Source: CAYNYI01 sp964401455
Lineage (GTDB): Bacteria; Fibrobacterota; OXYB2-FULL-49-7; CAYNYI01
Length of the DNA stretch: 20,976 bases
Reading direction: 5' to 3'
Assembly (NCBI GenBank): GCA_964401455.1
Contig: CAYNYI010000050.1
Coordinates: forward strand, 1 to 20,976
Shown: piece by piece, positions 1 to 6,190 of the stretch
Numbering within the stretch: position 1 is the stretch's first letter
Layout: each line of letters starts with the position of its first letter
Translations under genes and position numbers: made by a program
The notes under the pieces: generated by a model
The model's database searches: none
The model's input: the letters and a program-made list of their open reading frames with translations, nothing else
Told to the model about the DNA's origin: nothing

Positions 1-195
1 CGTGAGGCTTCCGGGGCTTCACTTTTTATCTATGATGTCCGTGGCCGTATTGTGGAGGATTTTTCAAACCGTCTAAAATCTGGTAATAATAAGATTCTCT
101 GGAATGCGGGTAATATTGCGGGCGGTCTTTATATCGCCAAGCTTCGTACCGCCGGAGGCAGGGAGCTCAGCCGCAAGGTAATGCTGGTAAAATAG
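1..195 (+). CDS. C-terminal end of a secreted protein with T9SS-type sorting domain (5' truncated)
   Basis: Only the last 64 codons are inside the window, open from base 1 and ending at TAG 193-195. The fragment reads as a small beta-sandwich: a strand with LFIYDVRGRIV, then LWNAGNIAGGLYIAKL, then a basic end closing with KVMLVK. This is the pattern of the type IX secretion C-terminal sorting domain and the related FlgD-like Ig fold (strand with 'YDVxGR', 'W(N/D)G...GxY', terminal K-x-(L/I)-x-K). By family knowledge such tails direct cargo through the outer membrane and are removed at the surface. The catalytic or binding part lies upstream of the window, so the function of the protein is unknown. 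The 791-aa protein on the other strand at 3569-5944 carries the same kind of tail, which supports the call. Confidence 0.8.
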   Translation, partial: REASGASLFIYDVRGRIVEDFSNRLKSGNNKILWNAGNIAGGLYIAKLRTAGGRELSRKVMLVK

Positions 196-207
196 AAAAA
201 GCAAAAT

Positions 208-366
208 ATGAACCCATACAGGAGAATTTTTCGGTTACTGGTGGAGTTCTACGGCGGCCTTGCCTCGACCGCGTACTACCGGCACCTCTACTACACTACT
301 CCGGGCCTGGGCAGGAGCAGCGACGGTAAGGAAATCGGCTTCTCGGTCAGGTTCGTCCGGGATTAG
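208..366 (+). pseudogene. Remnant of a Fibrobacter succinogenes major paralogous (FISUMP-like) domain C-terminus
   Basis: A 52-residue reading frame from ATG 208 to TAG 364-366. Its second half reads AYYRHLYYTTPG, then GRSSDGKEIGFSVRFVRD and stop. This matches my memory of the end of the Fibrobacter succinogenes major paralogous domain, which typically closes with a Y-Y-R-x-L-Y-Y segment, a polar loop and GFSVRCVRD. Here the usual Cys is Phe. The first residues (NPYRRIFRLLVEF) do not look like the rest of that domain, and no upstream part of it is present. It lies in the same frame as the preceding T9SS tail, 12 nt after its stop. I read it as a degraded 3' gene fragment, not a working gene; a tiny expressed ORF cannot be excluded. 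Confidence 0.55.
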
Positions 367-371
367 ATTTC

Positions 372-436
372 TCCCGCATCGGAGTGCGGGACTTGTTTGA
401 CTATTTACCCGCGCCTATTGGCGCGGGTCGAACAAG
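372..436. repeat. Two adjacent GC-rich hairpins, the second with an extended stem
   Basis: The first hairpin is TCCCGCA (372-378) with TGCGGGA (385-391), loop TCGGAG. The second has a perfect core ACCCGCGCC (407-415)/GGCGCGGGT (420-428) with a 4-nt TATT loop. It can be enclosed by CTTGTTTGAC (392-401)/GTCGAACAAG (427-436), which pairs over ten positions with one G-T wobble but shares its inner edge with the core stem. No T-run follows on the plus strand. It may be a terminator-like structure after the preceding genes or an extragenic palindrome associated with a mobile-element edge. Confidence 0.6.
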
Positions 437-447
437 AAAAACAAAGG

Positions 448-468
448 GTGTCAACAGAAGTGTCAACA
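448..468 (+). repeat. Tandem direct repeat GTGTCAACA, 12-bp period
   Basis: GTGTCAACA occurs at 448-456 and again at 460-468, so the two copies sit one helical turn plus about 1.5 bp apart on the same face. The pair lies 130 bp upstream of the partial tRNA gene. Short phased direct repeats near a tRNA 3' end are what arm-type binding sites of tyrosine recombinases look like, but no integrase gene is present here, so that role is inference. Confidence 0.5.
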
Positions 469-599
469 TTTAAGTTGAATTCTAATGATAATACATGGTT
501 ATAGATGTTAAGATATCTCTTCACCGGCTAAATCAGCCTTGTATCGCCAATATACAGAAATGTAAATCAGCGAAAACAAATAGAAAAAGCCTAAAGTAT

Positions 600-642
600 G
601 CTTCCCAAGCTGAGGTCGCGAGTTCGATCCTCGTCTCCCGCT
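600..642 (+). pseudogene. 3' half of a tRNA-Gly (CCC anticodon), probable attachment-site scar
   Basis: The stretch contains a 7-nt anticodon loop TTCCCAA (602-608, anticodon CCC). It continues with a T-arm stem GCGAG (618-622), a TTCGATC loop (623-629) and stem CTCGT (630-634), then an acceptor strand CTCCCGC (635-641) and a T discriminator base (642). The pattern matches bacterial tRNA-Gly. A functional gene would need GCGGGAG about 70 nt upstream, but none is present, and the anticodon stem pairs only at its two loop-proximal positions plus one outer pair. So only the 3' half exists. A 3' tRNA half without its 5' half is the usual footprint of an integrated element that recombined at a tRNA 3' end. 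The intact tRNA would be at the other boundary, outside the window. Confidence 0.75.
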
Positions 643-821
643 TTGTTTTTTAGGATTAAGACCGTTTTTTTTATAGTCGTTTTGTGCCAACAGCTAAGCC
701 AGACATACCGCGTTATTAATGTCAGAACCGAATTCAGGAGATACTGTCTGAAGTCTTTTCCCTGAGTGTAGCGCGGCAGGAGGCACCGGCCGTAAAATCA
801 AGGTGAAAAAATAAGTCCTCA
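643..821. other. Intergenic stretch without recognisable gene
   Basis: Between the tRNA fragment and the inverted-repeat element I see no ORF with family features, no clear promoter and no repeat. It contains GGCAGGAGGCACCGGCC around 771-791, which faintly recalls riboswitch boxes, but the surrounding conserved positions of the cobalamin class are not there. Confidence 0.4.
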
Positions 822-933
822 CCGGGAGCAGCCGTAATCTAATCACTCTTATCGCGGGCGCCCCACGGTTTTTGGAGGGGCGCCCGGGAATGCTTTACCA
901 AGAAGAGTGTAACCGGGTAACGGCTGTTGCCGG
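822..933. ncRNA. Long nested inverted repeat, candidate structured RNA
   Basis: Four stems nest around one axis. They are CCGG (822-825)/CCGG (930-933), CAGCCGT (829-835)/ACGGCTG (920-926), CACTCTT (844-850)/AAGAGTG (903-909), and a 10-bp GC stem CGGGCGCCCC (855-864)/GGGGCGCCCG (877-886) with a 12-nt loop. Internal loops are about 8/10 nt and 4/16 nt. The arrangement is what a folded RNA looks like and is more elaborate than a terminator; no T-run follows on either strand. It ends 18 nt downstream of the peroxiredoxin stop codon, so it could also be the 3' end of that transcript. I do not recognise an RNA family; 6S, SRP, RNase P and tmRNA signatures are absent. The strand is undetermined. 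Confidence 0.45.
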
Positions 934-951
934 ATCTTTGCTGAACTTGTA

Positions 952-1608
952 TTATTTTTGAAACGGTTTGTGACAGAACCACCAGTCATAGCATTCAAGA
1001 CTTTTATCATTAAGTCGGTCTTTTACTGTATCTTCATCTTTTGCGGGTGGTACTATTATCCTATCTTTAATAAGCTCATTATTTGGCCATCCGGCTGGCA
1101 CAGCCCCTTGTTTATCAGAAATTTGTAAGACTTTAACTGCTCTAACAACCTCATCCATATTTCTGCCGACCTCTTGTGGATAGTACATAACAAGACGAAC
1201 CTTACTGTCTGGATCAACAATAAATACAGCACGTACTGTATTTGTTCCTTTCCCGGGATGAAGCATGCCAAGTTTTAATGCAATAGCATCATTGGCTGCG
1301 ACTATTGGAAATTTTATTTCAATATCTAAATTTTCTTTTATCCACTGTACCCATTTAATATGAGAAAAAACCTGGTCAACTGACATGCCAATTAGTTTGC
1401 AGTTTAATTTTTCAAACTCATCGAATCTTTTTTGAAATGCGACAAATTCTGTTGTACATACTGGCGTAAAATCTGCCGGGTGGCTGAATAAAACAAACCA
1501 TTTTCCTTTCAGATCCTTGGGAATATTCATTGCCCCATGAGTTGTTTGAACCTTTAATTCAGGGAATTCATCTCCTAATAAAGGCATGTTGATTTTTGAT
1601 TCTTCCAT
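952..1608 (-). CDS. Peroxiredoxin, Prx6/archaeal type with C-terminal resolving cysteines
   Basis: A 218-aa AhpC/TSA-family thiol peroxidase that reduces hydrogen peroxide and organic hydroperoxides in the cytoplasm. The peroxidatic motif HPADFTPVCTTE places Cp at C51. GKGTNTVRAVFIVDP and the extended C-terminal part are typical of the Prx6 subfamily. The tail ends with SLECYDWWFCHKPF, giving C206 and C212. This is the same spacing as C207 and C213 of the Aeropyrum pernix thioredoxin peroxidase (family knowledge), so it should work as a Prx6-type enzyme with a resolving Cys rather than a strict 1-Cys enzyme. The ATG at 1608 is preceded by AGGAGAAAA at good spacing. The codons are visibly more A/T-rich than those of most neighbours, and the gene sits beside a tRNA/att scar, so lateral acquisition is plausible. 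Confidence 0.92.
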   Translation of the reverse strand: MEESKINMPLLGDEFPELKVQTTHGAMNIPKDLKGKWFVLFSHPADFTPVCTTEFVAFQKRFDEFEKLNCKLIGMSVDQVFSHIKWVQWIKENLDIEIKFPIVAANDAIALKLGMLHPGKGTNTVRAVFIVDPDSKVRLVMYYPQEVGRNMDEVVRAVKVLQISDKQGAVPAGWPNNELIKDRIIVPPAKDEDTVKDRLNDKSLECYDWWFCHKPFQK

Positions 1609-1621
1609 AATTTTTCTCCTT

Positions 1622-2048
1622 TTGAAAATATTGTTTATTTATAATATGAAGCTCCGGTAATGTTCTCCCAAAGATACGCAAACCCCCAATCGGGGTAGAT
1701 ATACACACCTCTTTCTTTACAGAAACACCTCAAACCGGTCTGCTGCTCTACATTTAACAATATAAAAATATTATAGCTATATTAAAAAGTATTCAAATAT
1801 TTTATAAATATCAGGCTTCGACCGCATGAGAGGTTTGCGAATTCCCGAATTTACATAAAGAGCCATGCTTTTTAAAATATCAGCTGTTCAGCCACCGGTT
1901 GGATCGTTGCGCTTTGAGCAGCTCTCCGTTGGATTCAAAATCATAATTCATGGAAATTTACCGGCCCTCTTTTTAAAGTCAGAGGTTGTATTAAGAAAAT
2001 ATAAAGATCTTGCTGTTTTTACAATCATTAAAAATTATCTTAAAGAAG
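1622..2048. other. Intergenic stretch between divergent peroxiredoxin and acetyltransferase genes
   Basis: It contains a short hairpin ACCCC (1682-1686)/GGGGT (1692-1696), the AT-rich candidate promoter at 1770-1797, and a 1865-2146 open frame that I do not accept as a gene because it overlaps the start of the acetyltransferase and has no family features. No convincing promoter for the plus-strand operon was found. Confidence 0.4.
1770..1797 (-). promoter_or_regulatory. Candidate promoter of the peroxiredoxin gene
   Basis: On the minus strand TTTGAA (1797-1792) and a consensus TATAAT (1775-1770) are separated by 16 nt, inside a very AT-rich stretch. This leaves a leader of roughly 150 nt before the ATG. 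The surrounding sequence has AT-rich dyads that could host a peroxide regulator, but I cannot identify a clean PerR, Fur or OxyR site. Confidence 0.35.
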
Positions 2049-2687
2049 ATGAAACCAGAAATCAGAAACGAAACCGAAAGCGACTTCAGGGAAGTCGAGG
2101 AGGTTACAAGAGAAGCCTTCTGGAACCTTTATGTCCCCGGCTGTGATGAACACTACCTCGCACACATACTCCGCGGCCATCCCGATTTTTTGCCCGAACT
2201 CGACTTTGTGGCCGAGAAAGATGGACGGATAATCGGGAACATAATGTATACTAAGTCTTCCGCTGTCTCCGCGGGCGGCACCAGAATAGAAACTCTCACG
2301 TTCGGCCCCCTGAGCGTTCTTCCTGAATTCCAGAGAAAAGGTGTCGGTTCCGCCCTTGTGGAGCATTCTCTCAAAATGGCAGATAATATGGGTTATAAAG
2401 CCGTTATAATTCTCGGGAATCCTGATAATTACTGCAAGTTCGGCTTTAAAAACGGCAAAGATCTCGGAGTCAGCGATCCGGACGGCAAATACCCGTATGG
2501 CCTTCTTGTACTGGAACTTGAAAAAGGAATTTTCGGAAAAAACAAATGGAAATATGAAATAAGCCCGGCCTATAATCTGGATCCAGAAAAGACCGAAGAA
2601 TTCGACAAAGGATTTGAAGAAAAGAAAAAAGAATTCAGATATACCCAGGAGCAGTTCAGCATGGCCGTAAGGGCATTTCTTGACTGA
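2049..2687 (+). CDS. GNAT-family N-acetyltransferase (YhbS-like)
   Basis: A 212-aa protein of the Gcn5-related acetyltransferase fold. It transfers an acetyl group from acetyl-CoA to an amine on an unidentified small molecule or protein. The N-terminus IRNETESDFREVEEVTREAF is the usual beta1-alpha1 opening. GPLSVLPEFQRKGVGSALVE (about residues 96-115) is the acetyl-CoA pyrophosphate-binding motif A, with the Q-R-x-G-x-G signature. AVIILGNPDNYCKFGFKNGKD follows and is typical of the YhbS-type subgroup, where the Y-x-K-F-G-F segment recurs. The ATG at 2049 is preferred because the GNAT fold begins there; an in-frame TTG at 2010 would add 13 residues of poor quality. The ribosome-binding site (AAAGAAG, nearly abutting the ATG) is weak. 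The stop is 16 nt before the next gene, so the two are probably co-transcribed. Confidence 0.88.
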   Translation: MKPEIRNETESDFREVEEVTREAFWNLYVPGCDEHYLAHILRGHPDFLPELDFVAEKDGRIIGNIMYTKSSAVSAGGTRIETLTFGPLSVLPEFQRKGVGSALVEHSLKMADNMGYKAVIILGNPDNYCKFGFKNGKDLGVSDPDGKYPYGLLVLELEKGIFGKNKWKYEISPAYNLDPEKTEEFDKGFEEKKKEFRYTQEQFSMAVRAFLD

Positions 2688-2703
2688 AAATTAAGGAGAA
2701 AAG

Positions 2704-3471
2704 ATGAAACAGTTTGTAGTTACCCCTGCCGCCGGAAAAAGACTCATAGGAATTGCGGTTGCGGAATTGCCAGAAATAAAAGAAGTCCTCGAAAACGGCA
2801 CCCTTGTTATAATAGCCGGATCCACAAACGCTTATGTAGCGGAGGAAATACTCAAAAAAACCGCAGAAAAAACAGAAATACCGAAAGGTGAATTTCTGCG
2901 CGGTGTTGTGCTTCCTCCGGGGATTTCGCGCAGCGAAACAGGAATACTTTCAGGTATGGAAAATTTCTTCGGAGATGTCGTAATAAAAGACGGTAAATTC
3001 GAAAAAGGGAAAACCATTTTCGATATGCTGCCGGAGCTGAAAAAAGACGACATGATATTAAAAGGAGCAAATTGCCTGGATTTAAAAGAGCGTAAGGCCG
3101 GCGTACTTATAGGGCATCCCGAAGGAGGGACTATTCACGCGGCGGTACAGGCGGCGGTCGGAAAACGGACATCGCTTTTGGTCCCTATCGGGCTCGAAAA
3201 AAGGGTAGAGGAAGATATAGATTCTCTTGCGGCATTTTTAAATAAGAAAGATGCCTCGGGACCGAGGTTGTACCCTGTTCCGGCGGATGTTTTTACGGAA
3301 CTGGACGCTTTTGAGTTTTTAACCGGAGCCGAGGTTACATTGGCTGCTGCAGGAGGCATCTGCGGTGCCGAGGGAGCCTCCTGGATAGTTGTCGAAGGTT
3401 CAAAGGAACAAGAAGAAAAAGCTCAGGAAATATTTGACAGAATCAAAAACGAACCTTCGTTTAGATTATAG
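2704..3471 (+). CDS. Conserved protein of unknown function
   Basis: A 255-aa soluble protein with no signal peptide or membrane segment. The start ATG has a clear AAGGAG seven bases upstream and follows the acetyltransferase gene by 16 nt. It opens with FVVTPAAGKRLIGIAVAELP and continues GTLVIIAGSTNAYVAEEIL, glycine-rich strand-turn segments suggestive of an alpha/beta nucleotide- or cofactor-binding fold. Further glycine-rich points are VLIGHPEGGTIHAAVQAAVG (about 134-153) and VTLAAAGGICGAEGASW near the C-terminus. I recall similar uncharacterised proteins in methanogens and anaerobic bacteria but cannot name a domain. Its only contextual clue is the acetyltransferase upstream. It ends before a strong bidirectional terminator. 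Confidence 0.8.
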   Translation: MKQFVVTPAAGKRLIGIAVAELPEIKEVLENGTLVIIAGSTNAYVAEEILKKTAEKTEIPKGEFLRGVVLPPGISRSETGILSGMENFFGDVVIKDGKFEKGKTIFDMLPELKKDDMILKGANCLDLKERKAGVLIGHPEGGTIHAAVQAAVGKRTSLLVPIGLEKRVEEDIDSLAAFLNKKDASGPRLYPVPADVFTELDAFEFLTGAEVTLAAAGGICGAEGASWIVVEGSKEQEEKAQEIFDRIKNEPSFRL

Positions 3472-3509
3472 ATTTTTCGGTTTAAAAACTCATCCTTGAA
3501 AGCATAAAA

Positions 3510-3538
3510 AAAACCGGTTCCATTAAGGAACCGGTTTT
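3510..3538. terminator. Bidirectional rho-independent terminator
   Basis: A perfect 12-bp stem AAAACCGGTTCC (3510-3521)/GGAACCGGTTTT (3527-3538) with an ATTAA loop. An A-run begins it and T-rich sequence follows, so it can work on both strands. It sits between the convergent stops at 3471 (+) and 3569 (-). Confidence 0.9.
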
Positions 3539-3568
3539 AAATATTCCTGTTTTTTTGTATAATTCGTA

Positions 3569-5944
3569 TTATTTCATCAGAAATATCTTTTTACTTACAG
3601 AAGCCCCGGAGTTTGTCAGAAGCCTTGCAACATATACTCCGCTTGTTAGGGCTTTTCCTCGTGAATCGGTACCGTTCCAGTGCACGGTTCCGGAATGACC
3701 CGAAATATCCCCGGCGGCATTATAAATCATCTGGCCGTTAAGAGAATAAATTTTAAGTGCTTTTATCGGGTTCTTCGCATCGGTAGCATAAGAAATAACC
3801 GTTGAGGGGTTTGACGGAACAGGATAAACAGACAGTACTGCTTTGCCCGCGGAAGCTTTTTCAGGTGCAGAGCTTATGGAGCTTACAGGATTGCTTATGA
3901 GTTCCGCCATGGGAACGCTCCCGGCAACTTCCATCACTATGCTGTTGTTCGGATTCTGGGGGCTGAGATTATCTGAAATGTTAACAAGATAGGGCACGGT
4001 ACCATCCCCGTTGTTTATTTCTTCAGCGGTGATTTCCTCAACATGTTCTCCTGTTGAACCGTCCTGTTTGTTCCAGCGGTGGGTAATGGTTATGTCGTTT
4101 AGATAATCTCCGTCAAGGTGATTAATGTAATAGTGGGCGTAAGCGCTCATACCCCTAAGGTGAGTCCATCCGTCGGCGCCGTTGTAATAAAACTGGAAAT
4201 ATCCGTCGGATCCCGGAGAGCTTATTTCTCCTCTGTTGGCAACAAGAGAAGCCCACTGTGTTCCGAATCCCCACTCACCGGAGGCCTGCATTGCGTCCAT
4301 TGTCGCGTAGCTGGAATTTTTATGAAGGGTATTATATGCGGCGGTACTAAAGCCGGTACTTGAATTGTCCGATACTTTAAGCTGCGCGGAATTCGACTCG
4401 CTCCACCCGTTAAGGTTTGACCAGAAAGTATTACCATTCTGTCTCGAGAATATCGCATACCCGGAAACAGACATTACTTTTCCGCCTTCAGGTCCCGGAA
4501 TTTTAAGTGTGGCGTATGAGCCTCTTGCTCCACCGTTGGGCTGGCCGTAATTAGGGAAATAAGCGTAATCATCAGGTGTTTTGGCTTCTTTCCATGTGAA
4601 GTTATTGTTGTTCACCATATATTTGTCGTAATTGGAGGAGTTGCTCCAGTCAGGATGCATGGTGAGTGTCTCATCGTTTTCATACATCTTGAACTGGCAG
4701 GAGTTTGTGCCCGGCCGGAGTCTTGGGAGGGCTCCGGGGTTAAGCATGGTTATGGTCTCAATCTTTAGAGAATTAAGTGTATTGCCGCTGGAAATCTCTA
4801 CTTTCAAAAGGTAGTCATAGAGTTCAGCAACATCGGTCGCGCTCGAGAATGAGTTCCATGTTACACCCATATCCTTAGAATAATATTTAGTGATTCCGCT
4901 TCCTGATGTTGTTACTGTTGACTGTACTATCGGATTTCCGGATCTGACCGCCCAGACAGCATAAGCACCGCCGGAATTCGCCTGAATGCCGGAAGATGTC
5001 TGCTGTATGCCGTTGTATTCATAAACCCCGTCTAGGAAGTCGGCATATGCATTCGAAAGATTAGGTTCGTAGGTAATCCGTCCGTTTCCGAACACCGGGG
5101 GGGTCTGTTCGGGGACTTCTCCAATTTTGTAGGATGAGTTAAGAGCGTCCCAGAACCTTTCAAATTTTTCACCGATGCGTATCGACTGGCTCATATCGGC
5201 GCCGCCGGGAGTAAAATCGAAATACATATAAGAGGGCTGCTGCATAGCGCCTTTAATGAAGGTAAGATCAGTTCCATAAGACCAGTAATAGTTATGAGAA
5301 CCAAGTGAAGTCTGTGAGGCGGGAGCCTCAAAAGCACCTGGAGCGTTTTCAATGAGATAATCCAGTCCGTAAGTTACTCCTGAAGCGTTTTTCACCCATC
5401 CACCCTCATCAAGATCGTAATAATGCCAGCCTCCGTTAAAATAAACATCTGAAACAAAATGAGCGTTACCCTGAAGGCTCATTCCCCTTGATTCTAATCC
5501 GAGCTGAGTATAAAGACTTATGAGATTGGAATTTTGAATTCCGCAGTTTCCGTTACCGAGAGTGTTGACATATTTGATGTAATCCATTTGCTGTATGTCA
5601 TGTTCTCTGTATATATTGGGGTAGTCATGGAAAGTATATCCGTTTTTTTTGCAGTAAGCGATATTTCCGGAGAAATCTTCAAAAGCGGCGAGGACTCCGT
5701 TTCCTTCTGCGCGGTGTTCCCACACCATTGTTTCTCCTATTAGATCCTGAAAGAAAAGATCAGGATTTGTTTCGTCGTAGGCCGCGAAATCCTGATAGTG
5801 ATCATTTGTGCTTTTAATTTTTTCAACACTCCACAGGTTGATATGTTTATCTGCCACGACCCAGGGGTTTCTAAGTCGCGCCTGCGTTCCAATCAGCAGT
5901 GTTAAAATTAGAATTACAAGAATTGCGGGGCTTTTTAACTTCAT
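3569..5944 (-). CDS. Secreted protein with transglutaminase-like domain and T9SS C-terminal sorting domain
   Basis: A 791-aa exported protein. Residues 1-22 form a signal peptide (basic MKLK, hydrophobic ILVILILTLLIG). A papain/transglutaminase-like triad is visible: C134 in GNGNCGIQNSNLISLYTQLG, H162 in QGNAHFVSDVYFNGGW, and D177 in HYYDLDEGGW, with the usual Cys-His-Asp spacing and the 'H-x(n)-V-x-V-Y-x-x-G-x-W' pattern. Such domains act as cysteine proteases, peptide or cell-wall hydrolases, or cross-linking enzymes, so the substrate cannot be assigned. About 500 residues of beta-rich, Asn/Ser/Gly/Trp-rich sequence follow. The last 90 residues, from YPVPSNPSTVISY through IKALKIYSLNGQMIY and GKALTSGVYVARL to KKIFLMK, are a T9SS type A-like sorting domain. 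The ATG is preceded by AGAGGAAA. The protein is probably displayed on the cell surface or released. Confidence 0.85.
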   Translation of the reverse strand: MKLKSPAILVILILTLLIGTQARLRNPWVVADKHINLWSVEKIKSTNDHYQDFAAYDETNPDLFFQDLIGETMVWEHRAEGNGVLAAFEDFSGNIAYCKKNGYTFHDYPNIYREHDIQQMDYIKYVNTLGNGNCGIQNSNLISLYTQLGLESRGMSLQGNAHFVSDVYFNGGWHYYDLDEGGWVKNASGVTYGLDYLIENAPGAFEAPASQTSLGSHNYYWSYGTDLTFIKGAMQQPSYMYFDFTPGGADMSQSIRIGEKFERFWDALNSSYKIGEVPEQTPPVFGNGRITYEPNLSNAYADFLDGVYEYNGIQQTSSGIQANSGGAYAVWAVRSGNPIVQSTVTTSGSGITKYYSKDMGVTWNSFSSATDVAELYDYLLKVEISSGNTLNSLKIETITMLNPGALPRLRPGTNSCQFKMYENDETLTMHPDWSNSSNYDKYMVNNNNFTWKEAKTPDDYAYFPNYGQPNGGARGSYATLKIPGPEGGKVMSVSGYAIFSRQNGNTFWSNLNGWSESNSAQLKVSDNSSTGFSTAAYNTLHKNSSYATMDAMQASGEWGFGTQWASLVANRGEISSPGSDGYFQFYYNGADGWTHLRGMSAYAHYYINHLDGDYLNDITITHRWNKQDGSTGEHVEEITAEEINNGDGTVPYLVNISDNLSPQNPNNSIVMEVAGSVPMAELISNPVSSISSAPEKASAGKAVLSVYPVPSNPSTVISYATDAKNPIKALKIYSLNGQMIYNAAGDISGHSGTVHWNGTDSRGKALTSGVYVARLLTNSGASVSKKIFLMK

Positions 5945-6028
5945 TTTTTCCTCTTTTTTTAAGGTTTGTTAAATATCGCACTAACTGAGCTAATTCAGCA
6001 TAAATGCGTTACTTCACTTATATAAACA

Positions 6029-6057
6029 AATATAATTCAATTTCGTCTGATTAACAA
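6029..6057 (-). promoter_or_regulatory. Candidate promoter of the transglutaminase-like secreted protein
   Basis: On the minus strand TTGTTA (6057-6052) and TATATT (6034-6029) are separated by exactly 17 nt, about 85 nt upstream of the ATG at 5944. Confidence 0.4.
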
Positions 6058-6190
6058 TGCCGGTTAAAAGAAAACGGGGGAATAAAACTGATAAAATAGC
6101 GATTTTTTTGTGTGTTTTTTGATTTTCCAAAATATTCGCCTGCAAAATAGATATATTTAGTCAGAAAACAACAATTCAGGCGGATCGTTT

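Noticed and set aside
392..436. Integron attC site
   Set aside because: The ends only loosely resemble GTTRRRY/RYYYAAC and violate the purine/pyrimidine pattern; there is no integron integrase or cassette array.
508..690. 60-aa minus-strand frame containing GRRGSNSRPQLGKH
   Set aside because: This peptide is the antisense of the tRNA-Gly 3' half, a well-known source of spurious annotations; it has no ribosome-binding site.
750..930. Possible cobalamin or other riboswitch, from GGCAGGAGGCACCGGCC and the GC hairpin
   Set aside because: The conserved core segments of the cobalamin class are absent on both strands, and no transport or cobalamin gene follows.
1865..2146. 93-aa plus-strand frame before and across the acetyltransferase start
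   Set aside because: It overlaps the N-terminus of a clear GNAT gene in another frame and has no recognisable features.
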